NCBI GenBank assembly: GCA_023512345.1
Contig: JAILZT010000020.1
Location: 19,733-83,732, forward strand
Source of the DNA: Paenibacillus sp.
GTDB taxonomy: Bacteria > Bacillota > Bacilli > Paenibacillales > Paenibacillaceae
Length of the DNA stretch: 64,000 nt
Direction of reading: 5' to 3'
Shown: one piece after another, positions 1-8,952 of the stretch
How positions within the stretch are numbered: the first letter of the stretch is position 1
How the letters are laid out: every line of letters starts with the position of its first letter
The notes under the pieces: generated by a model
What the model saw: only the letters and a program-made list of their open reading frames with translations
Told to the model about the DNA's origin: nothing
The model's database searches: none
Made by a program: the position numbers and the translations under genes

Positions 1-56
1 ATCTGAAGCAAATTAGTAAACCCTTTAGTAAGCAATATAACTCACCATCCATTCTT

Positions 57-779
57 TTAAGGATTCAACTCTTTATTACATACCTTTTCATAATCAGTTT
101 CATCCGATAATAATTTAGTGACTTCATTCAAATCTTTACAAATAAAATCCGGTTTAATATCAACTAGTATTCTTTTGTTCAATCTATTTAACCAGATAAC
201 TCTAATACCTAAGTTTTGAGCTCCCACAACATCACTTGTTATTGAATCACCTATATGTATGACTTCATCAGCATTTAGTTTATTTCTTCGTAAAGCCTCT
301 AAAAACAATTCCGGTCTAGGTTTGTATGATCTTACATCTTCACTTGTTATTATTTCATTCACCTTAATTTCATGGAAAGCGGTTGCGTTATTAATATCAG
401 AGGAATCAATATTAGAGAGAATATACAAAGGAACACCATGAAATGCTTCTAAAAATGGTTTTGTATCTTCATACAATCGAGGTTGAATCCAATGTTTAAA
501 TTGCTCTTTAATAAGCTCTTCAGCATTAGAGTTCGATTGAAAGTTTTTAATTGTCTTCGTCAATGAGCTAAGCCCAATCTCCCTTTGAGACTTAAATGAG
601 TCCCCGTAACTATTTCTAAATATATTAGAAAACTCATTCCACCAGTGACTACCGATTTCTCTTGGACTACATTCAACAGATGTATTACTTTTTATTTCTT
701 CACAGATAACAGGGATAATATCATCATCTTCGTGTACCAATGTTCCATAAAAATCAAGAAAAATAGCCTTAAACTTCAA
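57..779 (-). CDS. HAD-superfamily hydrolase
   Basis: Soluble haloacid-dehalogenase-fold hydrolase of about 240 residues. The N-terminal nucleophile motif is DFYGT near residue 9, motif II is ILSNID, motif III has the lysine in YKPRPELF, and motif IV is HIGDSITSDVVGA. The second Asp of the phosphatase DxD motif is Tyr, as in L-2-haloacid dehalogenases, so the substrate is uncertain; small-molecule phosphatase remains possible. A GAGGAG ribosome site directly abuts an upstream TTG at 788, leaving no spacing, whereas the TTG at 779 is nine bases away, so 779 is chosen. Single gene, low GC compared with what follows. Confidence 0.8.
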   Translation of the reverse strand: MKFKAIFLDFYGTLVHEDDDIIPVICEEIKSNTSVECSPREIGSHWWNEFSNIFRNSYGDSFKSQREIGLSSLTKTIKNFQSNSNAEELIKEQFKHWIQPRLYEDTKPFLEAFHGVPLYILSNIDSSDINNATAFHEIKVNEIITSEDVRSYKPRPELFLEALRRNKLNADEVIHIGDSITSDVVGAQNLGIRVIWLNRLNKRILVDIKPDFICKDLNEVTKLLSDETDYEKVCNKELNP

Positions 780-881
780 TTTATTCAACTCCTCAGACTA
801 CTTTAATAACATACTCATAAAGGGATGTCTGCTGATTTCACTTAATTCTTTCCGGTTGCAAAGTTTGGGTTCTCAACGATC

Positions 882-917
882 AATAAGTTAACATAATATT
901 TATTATGTTAACTTATT
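882..917. repeat. 36-bp near-perfect AT-rich palindrome
   Basis: Two 17-bp arms around a two-base centre (arm core AAGTTAACATAATA). It lies between the lipoprotein stop (954) and the HAD start. No T-tract follows on either strand, so it is a poor intrinsic terminator; an operator or an element end are alternatives. Confidence 0.6.
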
Positions 918-953
918 CCTCAAAAGTTCATTTCAGATGATTTAATCATTAAT

Positions 954-1985
954 TTAATCGATGTCCGCGACCTTCCATTCACCTTGCTTGTTACGCAATA
1001 AAGGAATCGAAACCGTCCGTTCCGAATAATACCCCTCTGATGTCATTTGTTCATAATTCACATAAAACATAACTCGTTTTGAATCTTTCGGCTGTTGCTC
1101 ATAGATAAGTTCATTGAATCGAAAAGTGTTTTTGTTATCAATCCAATATTGCAGCCTGTCTCCTTCACCGGTGTAATATAGAGTTGAATTAAATTTTTCT
1201 TTATCCTTTGATACGAGTGCCTCCAAACAGCGCATAACCTCTGTTAAAATCTGCTTCTTATCTTTGAGGTCCTCCATATTAGGCTCTTTGACGAACACAC
1301 CGCCAACTAATGGAGCTTTCTTTTCTAAGTATTGTAGATTTCCCATCATGTCTCTGAAAAGAGGCAGTAGATACGCCCGCTGGTCTGCATTTGTTCGGAT
1401 CAATGCCCGATAGGATTGTTCCTTTGCAACAAAGGAGAAAACGTCAACAGTCCCCTCTCCATCCCTATAGTTGCCCATGTACTCTTTATATTTGCTGAGT
1501 GTTGGATTTTCACCAGTAATCGCAGGCAATTGGGTTGTGTCATTAGCACTTACAATAGTGATATAGTTCTGTTTATCTTCCGTCCCCCATGCCGTTTCAC
1601 CATTCAAATCGAAACGCAACATAGTTTCAGGCATAAAGAGTCCAAGCGGTAATATTTTATGTACCAAAAATTCTGTCTGGAGTTCATGGCCATCCACTAT
1701 ATAACCACGTCTAGAGCCATCAAAATCCGGAATTTGCTCCACAAATAAAGATATTGATTTTGCCTTAGGTGCAGCTGACGCCTTAACTTCAGGAGTTGTG
1801 ACAGGGGTTTCTAACGGTGAAGTTGTAGCTTGTACTACAACTGTTGCTGTTGCTGTTTCTGTTGGTGTGGCTGCCTCAGCACTTGAGCGCTTGCTAACAT
1901 CTGAGTGGTCACCTTGGCAGCCAGAGCTTAATGCGGCTATAATCAATACACATCCTATAGACCCTAACACTTTCTTATTCTGCAT
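954..1985 (-). CDS. Putative lipoprotein, unknown function
   Basis: 343 residues. A type II signal peptide ends in the lipobox LSSGC near residue 23, so the mature protein should be lipid-anchored on the outer face of the membrane. A Thr/Val/Pro/Ala-rich linker (residues about 30-75) leads to a globular domain without membrane segments. I do not recognise the domain. The ATG has a good GAGGTGATTACGAG site. It is monocistronic, followed by the 36-bp palindrome. Confidence 0.7.
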   Translation of the reverse strand: MQNKKVLGSIGCVLIIAALSSGCQGDHSDVSKRSSAEAATPTETATATVVVQATTSPLETPVTTPEVKASAAPKAKSISLFVEQIPDFDGSRRGYIVDGHELQTEFLVHKILPLGLFMPETMLRFDLNGETAWGTEDKQNYITIVSANDTTQLPAITGENPTLSKYKEYMGNYRDGEGTVDVFSFVAKEQSYRALIRTNADQRAYLLPLFRDMMGNLQYLEKKAPLVGGVFVKEPNMEDLKDKKQILTEVMRCLEALVSKDKEKFNSTLYYTGEGDRLQYWIDNKNTFRFNELIYEQQPKDSKRVMFYVNYEQMTSEGYYSERTVSIPLLRNKQGEWKVADID

Positions 1986-2048
1986 CTCGTAATCACCTCA
2001 ATTACCAGACGCTGGAAAATGGCAAATGTTTCGCTAAACAGCTAATAT

Positions 2049-2843
2049 TCAGAAACCAAATATGCTCATTCCACCATCAACCAACAGCGTTTGTCCGGTA
2101 ACATAATTGGCTGCATCAGATGACAGGAAGACTACCGGTCCTACGATCTCTTCCAGGCTTCCAATGCGACCCAGCGGAGTGCGATCCAGTATCCGTTGCA
2201 AATATTGCTCATCAGCGAGCAGCTTTTCCGTTAGCGGGGTGCGGAAATACCATGGACCCACAGCATTAACCCGTATGCCATAGTCTCCCCACTCCAGAGC
2301 CAGGTTTTTGGTCATTTGTATTAGAGCGGCCTTCGTCGATCCATATACCACCCCTGTACGGAGGGCCGTATGTCCGGCTACCGATGAAATATTAACAATG
2401 CTGCCTCCACCTTGCTCCCTCATGACTTTCGCCGCTAGTTGTGAAGCAATTAGTGCAGACTTAAGATTCGTCCCGACAATGGTCTCCCATTCCTGATCTG
2501 TAACATCTAGCGCGGGTGTACGAATGTTCATGCCGGCATTATTTACAAGAATATCTATACGGCCTGCATCTGCTGCAAGACGTGAAAACACTTCCTCCAT
2601 CTGCTCTCGTTGACTAACATCCGCTGGATAACAATAGCTAAGTGCAGTGGTATGCTCTGATATTAAGGCAGCAGTCTCCTGTAAGTCACCTAAAGTTCTC
2701 GATACTAGAGCCACATTACAGCCTGCCTCCGCGAGACCTATTGCAAGAGCACGTCCAATGCCCTTTCCAGCACCTGTAACCAGTGCAGTTTTTCCAGTAA
2801 GTTTGAAAGAAGGTAAGTACAAGTCATCAACCCCACAATTCAA
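2049..2843 (-). CDS. SDR-family NAD(P)-dependent oxidoreductase
   Basis: Classical short-chain dehydrogenase, 264 residues at most. Visible motifs are the cofactor loop TGAGKGIG (about residues 24-31), NNAG, the catalytic Ser in NISSVAGH, YGSTK (Tyr-x3-Lys) and the C-terminal VTGQTLLVDGG typical of gluconate 5-dehydrogenase or 3-oxoacyl-ACP reductase relatives. Substrate cannot be told from sequence. It is last in an apparent GNAT-methyltransferase-SDR operon, 12 bp after the methyltransferase. The TTG at 2843 has no clear ribosome site; an in-frame TTG about eight codons downstream, after GGGG, is an alternative start. Confidence 0.85.
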   Translation of the reverse strand: MNCGVDDLYLPSFKLTGKTALVTGAGKGIGRALAIGLAEAGCNVALVSRTLGDLQETAALISEHTTALSYCYPADVSQREQMEEVFSRLAADAGRIDILVNNAGMNIRTPALDVTDQEWETIVGTNLKSALIASQLAAKVMREQGGGSIVNISSVAGHTALRTGVVYGSTKAALIQMTKNLALEWGDYGIRVNAVGPWYFRTPLTEKLLADEQYLQRILDRTPLGRIGSLEEIVGPVVFLSSDAANYVTGQTLLVDGGMSIFGF

Positions 2844-2855
2844 TAATTTATAAAC

Positions 2856-3605
2856 TCACACGTTTCGATATAAAAACAATCCAAACCCTAGCGTGTCCCG
2901 CCCCCATGTCAGGTAGGTACGACGCCAATCACAGATCTTACTCCGCATTTCTTTCACGTTAGGATCCTCAGGGTGGTTCTGGCAGTACTGTTCAATTGCA
3001 AGACTATAATTCCACTCAAATCGATCCCAATCGTCCTCATTGGCCACGGATGACCATAGTGGAGTTAGCCCAAAACGCTCGCCTAGAAGGACAGTGGAAT
3101 CATAATGCAGCAGTTCATGCTCTTCTGATCTAAGGGCTCCCAGATAGGAAGGATCCGGTTTCTTTTTCCAATACCCCTCCCCGATAAGAATGCTTCCTCC
3201 CGACCGAACCACTCTTGAAAGATGACGCAATGTAACTTCCATGCTTCCTAGACCATGACACGATGCAATACAAATAGCTGCATCATAAAATCCATCCTCC
3301 ACATCTGACAGATAAGTACTAGCATCTTGTTGTATCCACTGTATTCGGGACTCGGGTGCATTTTCGGAGGTTCGTTGTTTGGCTTCCTCTATTGCATATG
3401 TACTGTTCTCTACAGCGTGCAGCTCGGTATCGTATTGATGTACCAGACGTCTGGCTAGCTCTCCATGTCCTGAACCGATTTCCAGAACTCGTGCACCTGG
3501 TTGTAACTGTAACAGAGAAAGAACCTGATCTAGCTTAGCTTCTGACATGGGGTTGTTGAATTTGTGACGGGAATGTCCGATATAGGAAAATTGACTTTGC
3601 TCCAT
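2856..3605 (-). CDS. Class I SAM-dependent methyltransferase
   Basis: 249 residues. Motif I is VLEIGSGHGELARRL (about residues 40-54), followed by an acidic residue in HAVENS and motif IV-like DAAICIASCHGLG. The rest fits a Methyltransf_11/25 domain; the methyl acceptor is unknown. Start ATG follows GAGGAGAGCGTAAT. It lies 13 bp after the GNAT gene and 12 bp before the SDR gene, so the three are probably co-transcribed and may modify a shared substrate (inference). Confidence 0.82.
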   Translation of the reverse strand: MEQSQFSYIGHSRHKFNNPMSEAKLDQVLSLLQLQPGARVLEIGSGHGELARRLVHQYDTELHAVENSTYAIEEAKQRTSENAPESRIQWIQQDASTYLSDVEDGFYDAAICIASCHGLGSMEVTLRHLSRVVRSGGSILIGEGYWKKKPDPSYLGALRSEEHELLHYDSTVLLGERFGLTPLWSSVANEDDWDRFEWNYSLAIEQYCQNHPEDPNVKEMRSKICDWRRTYLTWGRDTLGFGLFLYRNV

Positions 3606-3617
3606 ATTACGCTCTCC

Positions 3618-4127
3618 TCATTGTTTAATTCTATTAACTATTAATGTACTGAAGTATTGACTGGGATTGCCCTGCTGCGGGTTAAACCGCTCTTGAAAAG
3701 AGTTTTTCGTATAGCTTCCAATCACTCGATGCCAGAAATCACGAGCGGGTGCATTCGCACGAATCTGAGATACCTTCCAATCACCTGGGAACATGTCAAA
3801 TAAACTGTGCGCAGCCCACGTACCTACACCTGAACGGCGGTATTTTTGCATCACAAAAAACTCAGTCATATAGAACTGTCCTTCAGGGTTGCGCAGCAAG
3901 CGGTCCACCAATGCAAAACCGGCAAAGTTACCGTCAGCTATTATCAAAAATGGATATTTATTATTTCCGCTATGCCAGTAAGATTCCAGACCAGGGTATG
4001 ACGGAAAAACTCCATTCTGATCCAAATCAAAATCCAGATAACGGGTAAAATCATACAAATAGAACTGCATCAGCTTGCTGATAATATGCTTTCGTTCTTT
4101 CGTAACCAGCTCCAAACTAAGCTCCAT
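3618..4127 (-). CDS. GNAT-family N-acetyltransferase
   Basis: 169 residues. Motif A of the acetyl-CoA site is seen as FFVMQKYRRSGVGTWAA (about residues 92-108), with a preceding beta-bulge strand and a C-terminal FWHRVIGSYT segment. Acceptor unknown. ATG with AGAGGTGAACT upstream; first gene of the three-gene minus-strand operon. The gap to xerS (about 160 bp) should hold divergent promoters. Confidence 0.85.
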   Translation of the reverse strand: MELSLELVTKERKHIISKLMQFYLYDFTRYLDFDLDQNGVFPSYPGLESYWHSGNNKYPFLIIADGNFAGFALVDRLLRNPEGQFYMTEFFVMQKYRRSGVGTWAAHSLFDMFPGDWKVSQIRANAPARDFWHRVIGSYTKNSFQERFNPQQGNPSQYFSTLIVNRIKQ

Positions 4128-4288
4128 AGTTCACCTCTGTCTGATTTGCGTATACTTCACATGATATAACTTTGTGGCTTCTGGAGCAAGGCGGAGAGAA
4201 ACTGTACATAGTTTACATATAAGCGTCATGGGTGATAAAACGTGATAAGATAAAGTCATAAGCATACTAGGAAAAAGGTGGATCCCTC

Positions 4289-5371
4289 ATGAGTATTCAA
4301 AAGAATAGCGACCGTATAAAGATGGAACAGAAGCTCCCGCACATGCCTTGGTTTGTGCAGCAATTCATTGATTACAAGCTCCCTGATCTCTCACCTTCTA
4401 CCCTCCTGGAATATCTCCGGGATTATGAATCTTTTTTTGGCTGGCTGCGCTCTGAAGGCTTAACTCAAGCCACCAAAGACACAGAATTAACCTTACTTGA
4501 CCTTGAGACTCTTCATATGGATAGCGTAGTCGGCTACCGGCTGCATCTAATGACTCGTATAGAAGGAACCAACACCAAAATTACAGTATCCCGTAAACTG
4601 TCGGCCCTGCGTTCTTTATTTCATTATCTGAGCCAGATTGCCGAGGATGAGAACTTTTATCCACTTCTCAAACGAAATGTGATGGCTAAAGTGGAGATTA
4701 AGCGAATACACAAGCCTAAGGATACTGCCGCGAAGCTTAAGGGAAAGATTTTGGAGGAGGACGAACTTCTTGAATTTGTGGGCTATATTCTGGAGGGTTA
4801 TGGAGTCGATGTTGAGAAAAATAAGCAAGCCTACTACTCGTTTCAATTAAATCGAGAACGTGATGCATGTATCGTTAGCCTTATTCTGAACTCTGGCCTG
4901 CGTGTATCGGAGCTCGTTAATCTCAATGTGGATGATTTGGATTTTGGCAACAAGCTATTATACGTATTCCGCAAAGGCCATAATGACGAAACCTTCAAAA
5001 CTCCAGTCTATTTCCGTGAGCAAGCAAAGGAGGATCTGTCATTATACTTAAGCCTGCGGCAAGCCCGCTACAAAACGCCGAAGAAAGAAAAAGCATTATT
5101 CATCACCTTGCCTAACGGACAAAGCGAAGGTAAACGTATGACAAAACGAGCGATTCAAGAAATGATCATTAAATACGCCAAGCGTTTCGGTAAGCCTTAT
5201 CTTACCGTACACAAGCTGCGACACTCATTCGCGACGGACTACTACTTGCAGAATGATATTTATAAAACCAAGGAGCAATTAGGTCACGCCTCCACGGAAA
5301 CCACCGAGGTCTATGCTCATCTAACCGATAAGACGATGTCTGATGCCATTGAACGCCGGTTGGAGAGTTAG
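4289..5371 (+). CDS. xerS: Tyrosine recombinase, XerS-like
   Basis: 360 residues, longer than XerC/XerD (about 300) and matching the XerS size class. N-terminal SAM-like core-binding domain spans about residues 20-115; the catalytic domain has Arg205 (NSGLRVSEL), His308-x2-Arg311 (HKLRHSF), His333 (LGHAS) and nucleophile Tyr342 (EVYAHL). XerS in streptococci resolves chromosome dimers at a single dif site; the same role here is inference, and I see no convincing dif-like site beside the gene. The start follows AAAAAGGTGGATCCCTC. Monocistronic with its own terminator. Confidence 0.85.
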   Translation: MSIQKNSDRIKMEQKLPHMPWFVQQFIDYKLPDLSPSTLLEYLRDYESFFGWLRSEGLTQATKDTELTLLDLETLHMDSVVGYRLHLMTRIEGTNTKITVSRKLSALRSLFHYLSQIAEDENFYPLLKRNVMAKVEIKRIHKPKDTAAKLKGKILEEDELLEFVGYILEGYGVDVEKNKQAYYSFQLNRERDACIVSLILNSGLRVSELVNLNVDDLDFGNKLLYVFRKGHNDETFKTPVYFREQAKEDLSLYLSLRQARYKTPKKEKALFITLPNGQSEGKRMTKRAIQEMIIKYAKRFGKPYLTVHKLRHSFATDYYLQNDIYKTKEQLGHASTETTEVYAHLTDKTMSDAIERRLES

Positions 5372-5390
5372 ATCATACAACAACAGAACA

Positions 5391-5438
5391 ACAGCCCCTA
5401 TTCGTCCTGCTTGGACTGGATTGGGGCTGTCTCTTTTT
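5391..5438 (+). terminator. Intrinsic terminator of xerS
   Basis: Arms ACAGCCCC and GGGGCTGT close a loop of about 24 bases and are followed by CTCTTTTT, 20 bp after the xerS stop. Confidence 0.85.
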
Positions 5439-5528
5439 AACCGAGGGGTATAGACTTTGCTCATACAGAGCGAATGTGAGTTTTTGGGTTATCTATTGTG
5501 AATTTTTCATATGATGAAAGTTTGTAAA

Positions 5529-6083
5529 TTAATATCGTTGTTGGTTCAAAAGTAGGGAGATCCCTGAGATATCGTTGATATCAAATTGCGGTGTTCCTGA
5601 TGGTTTCTGTAAGGCTACTGAACTCTTCATTGACTCCCAGACCACTACAGCAGATACGGATGATAATGACAATAATTCAAGCCCATTTGGATCATGAATC
5701 AATACGACTTTGGGATAATGCTCATGCTTGAAGCCTTCGACCAAGATATAATCATATCCTTGAAAAGACTTAACCAGTTCCTGAAGGCCACTTCCCTGCT
5801 CCACTATTCTTGCAGTCCGATTCCCACTTGTAATAGCGACAGCATTTGCCCCCGCCTGCCGTTGTCGCCATGTATCCGTATTGGGATGATCCATCTCAAA
5901 CCCGTGGTGATCATGCTTAATTACGGCTACTGTATAACCTTGATCCCGCAACCGCTCAATTAAAGCGCAGACCAAGGTAGTTTTTCCACTGTTTTTATAA
6001 CCCACGATCTGCCAGACGTTCGATTTGTGAGAACCCGCGGTGGATCGACGATTACGGCGAATTCCGCTTCCTCTTGCTGCCAT
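5529..6083 (-). CDS. mobB: Molybdopterin-guanine dinucleotide biosynthesis adaptor MobB
   Basis: 184-residue GTP-binding protein that assists MobA in turning molybdopterin into the bis-MGD form used by nitrate reductase. The P-loop is GYKNSGKT at about residues 28-35, followed by VIKHDHHGFEMD and LVEGFKHEHYPK, both typical of MobB. A basic N-terminal tail (many Arg) precedes the domain. The ATG at 6083 is preferred to an upstream TTG because GAGAGGTGG lies before it. It sits 43 bp after moeA in an operon; the cofactor is needed by NarG in this window. Confidence 0.92.
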   Translation of the reverse strand: MAARGSGIRRNRRSTAGSHKSNVWQIVGYKNSGKTTLVCALIERLRDQGYTVAVIKHDHHGFEMDHPNTDTWRQRQAGANAVAITSGNRTARIVEQGSGLQELVKSFQGYDYILVEGFKHEHYPKVVLIHDPNGLELLSLSSVSAVVVWESMKSSVALQKPSGTPQFDINDISGISLLLNQQRY

Positions 6084-6146
6084 TCTGCTTCTTCCACCTC
6101 TCAAGCCAGAACCGCCTCCAATTTGTCATTCTTATTACTGTATCTA

Positions 6147-7427
6147 TTAACCCTGAATTTCACCTGGCAGCTTCAAAACTTTTATCTTAGCTCCGGCAGC
6201 TAGTCCCCGTTCCTCCGGCGGTACGATAATTAGACATTGACTGTCTTTTATAGTGACCATTACCGAGGATTCATCAATTTTCGCTGGAAAAGCATAAAGG
6301 ATTCCTTCACGGATTTCCAGACGTGCACGCACAAAACGAGTGTAATTGTTAACTTTAGAATAATCCTCACCCAGCGTAGCGGTCCATTCAGGTAAATAAG
6401 GATGTAATGTACCCTGCATCAGACCAATAACAGGACGGGCAAATAACTGAAATCCTACAAAACAAGCACCTGGATTACCGGATAAAGCGAGTAACAGTTT
6501 GCCTCCTCGAACAGCCGCAGTGGTTACACTCCCCGGTCTCATCGTTACTTTATTGAACAGCATTTCAGTACTCTTTTCGCGAACCAAATCACCCATCACG
6601 TCATAATCACCAACTGAAACTCCGCCCGTTGTAATGACGATATCATAGGTTTCTAAAGCCATTTGCACCTTATTCCGGGCCAGCTCCAAATCATCAACAA
6701 TTGCTCCAAGTAAGACAGGCTCACCTCCTGCCTCTCTAACTAGTGCCTCCAGCATTGGCGAATTGCTGTTACGAATTTTCCCAGGCTGCAGGGGTTCATG
6801 TACCTCAAGCAGTTCTGTTCCGGTAGCAAAAATACCTATCTTAGGCCTCCGATGAACCTTAACGGAAGGAACACCAAAAGCCGCCAAAACAGCAATATCT
6901 CCCGCAGAAATGAGAGTACCCTTAGGTAACACAGGCTCGTCCTGACTAAGTTCAAACCCACAAGGTGTAATGTTTCGACCGGCCGTCTGAGTTTTGCGTA
7001 TGCCGACGTATGTTTTTCCATCCGTAATCCGAGTCTCTGTAATTTCAAGCATGATAACAGTATCTGCACCAATAGGCACCTGAGCCCCCGTCATAATCCG
7101 CGCTGCTTGTCCAGTGGTAATGTCAACGGAAGGTACAGCCCCACAAGGAATATTATCTACTACCTCTAACCAGACCGTATTCTCACTGTTGCAATCCACG
7201 GTATCTGCTGCTATTACTGCATATCCATCCATGCCAGAACGATTAAATGCAGGAAAAGGATGTGGTGCTGAAACGGACTCTGCCAAGTAACGACCGCAGC
7301 TTTGACTGAGCGGCACGAACTCAACTTCTAGTATCTTGGCATATTCGCACACTCTTGCTTGAGCCTCTGGGACTTGAAGTGCTCTGCGCTGAAATTTCTC
7401 TTCACTCAAATCCTGATTCCTTTTCAT
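6147..7427 (-). CDS. moeA: Molybdopterin molybdenumtransferase MoeA
   Basis: About 426 residues. MoeA inserts molybdate into adenylated molybdopterin. Family signatures are seen: GMDGYAV near residue 65, the IMTGAQVPIGAD loop, the GPHN-type catalytic segment TTGGVSVGDYD and LSGNPGACFVGF. The C-terminal domain IV is present, so the protein is full length. ATG at 7427 has GATGAGGGTTATT before it and is preferred to the ATG four codons upstream. It heads moeA-mobB and works with moaA (38.2-39.2 kb) in cofactor supply. Confidence 0.95.
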   Translation of the reverse strand: MKRNQDLSEEKFQRRALQVPEAQARVCEYAKILEVEFVPLSQSCGRYLAESVSAPHPFPAFNRSGMDGYAVIAADTVDCNSENTVWLEVVDNIPCGAVPSVDITTGQAARIMTGAQVPIGADTVIMLEITETRITDGKTYVGIRKTQTAGRNITPCGFELSQDEPVLPKGTLISAGDIAVLAAFGVPSVKVHRRPKIGIFATGTELLEVHEPLQPGKIRNSNSPMLEALVREAGGEPVLLGAIVDDLELARNKVQMALETYDIVITTGGVSVGDYDVMGDLVREKSTEMLFNKVTMRPGSVTTAAVRGGKLLLALSGNPGACFVGFQLFARPVIGLMQGTLHPYLPEWTATLGEDYSKVNNYTRFVRARLEIREGILYAFPAKIDESSVMVTIKDSQCLIIVPPEERGLAAGAKIKVLKLPGEIQG

Positions 7428-7512
7428 AATAACCCTCATCCTCCGTTCTATATCATCAGCATTATTTTAACATGGGTATCCATGAAGCGGGTATCAACTT
7501 CTAGTAACAAGA

Positions 7513-7554
7513 AGAAACGGCTGCGCCGTCCTTTTATGGACGGTATCCGTTTCT
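7513..7554. repeat. REP-like long imperfect hairpin
   Basis: Outer arms AGAAACGG/CCGTTTCT and inner arms CCGTCC/GGACGG form one long stem with a small asymmetric internal loop, in the gap between moeA and the DUF4247 gene. No T-tract. It resembles a dispersed extragenic palindrome more than a terminator. Confidence 0.55.
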
Positions 7555-7603
7555 CGTAGAAATATAAGAAAAGTATACTGAAATTCTATACTTTCTGATA
7601 TTT

Positions 7604-7631
7604 TAAAAAAACGCGATCATCATGATCACGT
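7604..7631 (-). terminator. Intrinsic terminator of the pspA-DUF4247 operon
   Basis: On the minus strand ACGTGATCA pairs with TGATCGCGT (one mismatch) and is followed by seven T residues, 24 bp after the DUF4247 stop. Confidence 0.8.
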
Positions 7632-7654
7632 CTTTTCCCTATAGCTACCCTATT

Positions 7655-8398
7655 CTAACGCCTTCCCCTTCGCCCGATTCGCCCCGTTCGATATCGGGTT
7701 TGAGGTCTATTGATTCTTGTGCGTGGAGCGTCATATCTGCCAGAGCCGCCCCTATCGCGTGAAATACCTCCTGCAGGAGTCCCCTGCTTAGAGCTATTAG
7801 GACCTCCTGACACACTGACGCTGTTACCACGGCGTGTTAATAGGCCATTTCGTACAACCGTGATCGGGGGTGCAATCTTCTTGTCCTCTTGAGTGGGGAC
7901 TCGGTATGAACCTTGCCTAGGTTTATAGACATCCCTGGTACCATATCCCCGGTAAGAACCCATACCATAAGGAGAATTGAACAAACTGCCGATCAGTCTT
8001 GCAGTCAGATACATTTGCAGGAAGCTTGTATCGTAATTATCCCGAACATACTGCTCGGAATCGATCTCAACCAGAGTGTCCTCAGGTTTTTGGATATCCT
8101 GCTGCAAATGGTACCACTGGCTGCCATAAACTAGAAACATGCGTTCATTATTTACGGGTGAAATTTGATCCGGTATCTGTTGTGAAGAGAATGTATCGGC
8201 TACTGCAGTGACGGATTGATCAGCTGCCCTGTATACATACGAAGTCGCGTTACCATTACGATTTACAGATTCAAGCGGGTAGATCTCCTTAACATTTGGA
8301 GCCCCAGCCCCAGCCCCACATCCACTGAGCAAAGAAACCAACAGTCCAAGCACACATACGATTTTCAGTAAGCGTGAATACACGCCGTCCATGAACAC
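7655..8398 (-). CDS. DUF4247-type lipoprotein
   Basis: 247 residues. Signal peptide with lipobox LLSGC near residue 26, then a domain resembling DUF4247 (the segment EQYVRDNYDTSFLQMYLTAR and nearby residues), then a Gly/Arg-rich tail from about residue 165 ending in GRIGRRGRR. The tail is strongly basic and should be disordered; contact with anionic wall polymers or phospholipid heads is inference. Last of a four-gene operon, 6 bp after the DUF4178 gene. Function is not known. Confidence 0.75.
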   Translation of the reverse strand: MFMDGVYSRLLKIVCVLGLLVSLLSGCGAGAGAPNVKEIYPLESVNRNGNATSYVYRAADQSVTAVADTFSSQQIPDQISPVNNERMFLVYGSQWYHLQQDIQKPEDTLVEIDSEQYVRDNYDTSFLQMYLTARLIGSLFNSPYGMGSYRGYGTRDVYKPRQGSYRVPTQEDKKIAPPITVVRNGLLTRRGNSVSVSGGPNSSKQGTPAGGISRDRGGSGRYDAPRTRINRPQTRYRTGRIGRRGRR

Positions 8399-8404
8399 CC
8401 TCCC

Positions 8405-8911
8405 TTAGGAAGCCCGGATCACCTTTACATCACCGGGGATCACTTTCTCGCCTTCATACAGCATAAACCGTCCGTTCTGCCATTCAATACGCAGCAGGCG
8501 GAAATCATCCGTCTGATACTGCCACACATGCTGATCCCCGCCGTTCATAAATGGAGTCTGGCCAAGGACCACAACATGACCTTCGTATTCTTCCTCGAGA
8601 AAAAATACATGATCATCCAGCTCGAGTGTAGTGGGTACTTCAGCGGGATTATCCAATCGCCCATCAATCGGTTTGTACAATCCATATTGTAGCTGTTCCC
8701 GCTCCTCAATATGCAGATAAGAAATGTGAATTCCATCACGAAGCGTCAATACTACGGCATTACGTCCGCGGTTATGTGTCCGGCCTGTCACCTCATACGT
8801 AACTAGAGATACTTCACAAATATCTCCAGGAGCTAGTTGCAGCATGCTTTTTTCCACAACAGGAGGTTCCGATTTGGAGAAAAGATTACCTATACGTTTC
8901 CACATACTCAT
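8405..8911 (-). CDS. DUF4178 domain protein
   Basis: 168 residues, soluble, mainly beta. It matches the small DUF4178 family usually found beside PspA and DUF350 genes. Repeated acidic/aromatic strands such as HVFFLEEEYEGHVVVLG and a final EGEKVIPGDVKVIRAS are visible; no catalytic motif is seen. Position between DUF350 and DUF4247 genes supports a shared envelope role. Start ATG at 8911 lies downstream of AAAGGTTGATGGTAA. Confidence 0.78.
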   Translation of the reverse strand: MSMWKRIGNLFSKSEPPVVEKSMLQLAPGDICEVSLVTYEVTGRTHNRGRNAVVLTLRDGIHISYLHIEEREQLQYGLYKPIDGRLDNPAEVPTTLELDDHVFFLEEEYEGHVVVLGQTPFMNGGDQHVWQYQTDDFRLLRIEWQNGRFMLYEGEKVIPGDVKVIRAS

Positions 8912-8952
8912 TTACCATCAACCTTTCTATATATGCTTCTGCAACCTCAGAT

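Noticed and set aside
5440..5528. Possible dif site for the XerS-like recombinase
   Set aside because: No match to the 31-bp difSL pattern with two imperfect inverted arms was found near the gene.
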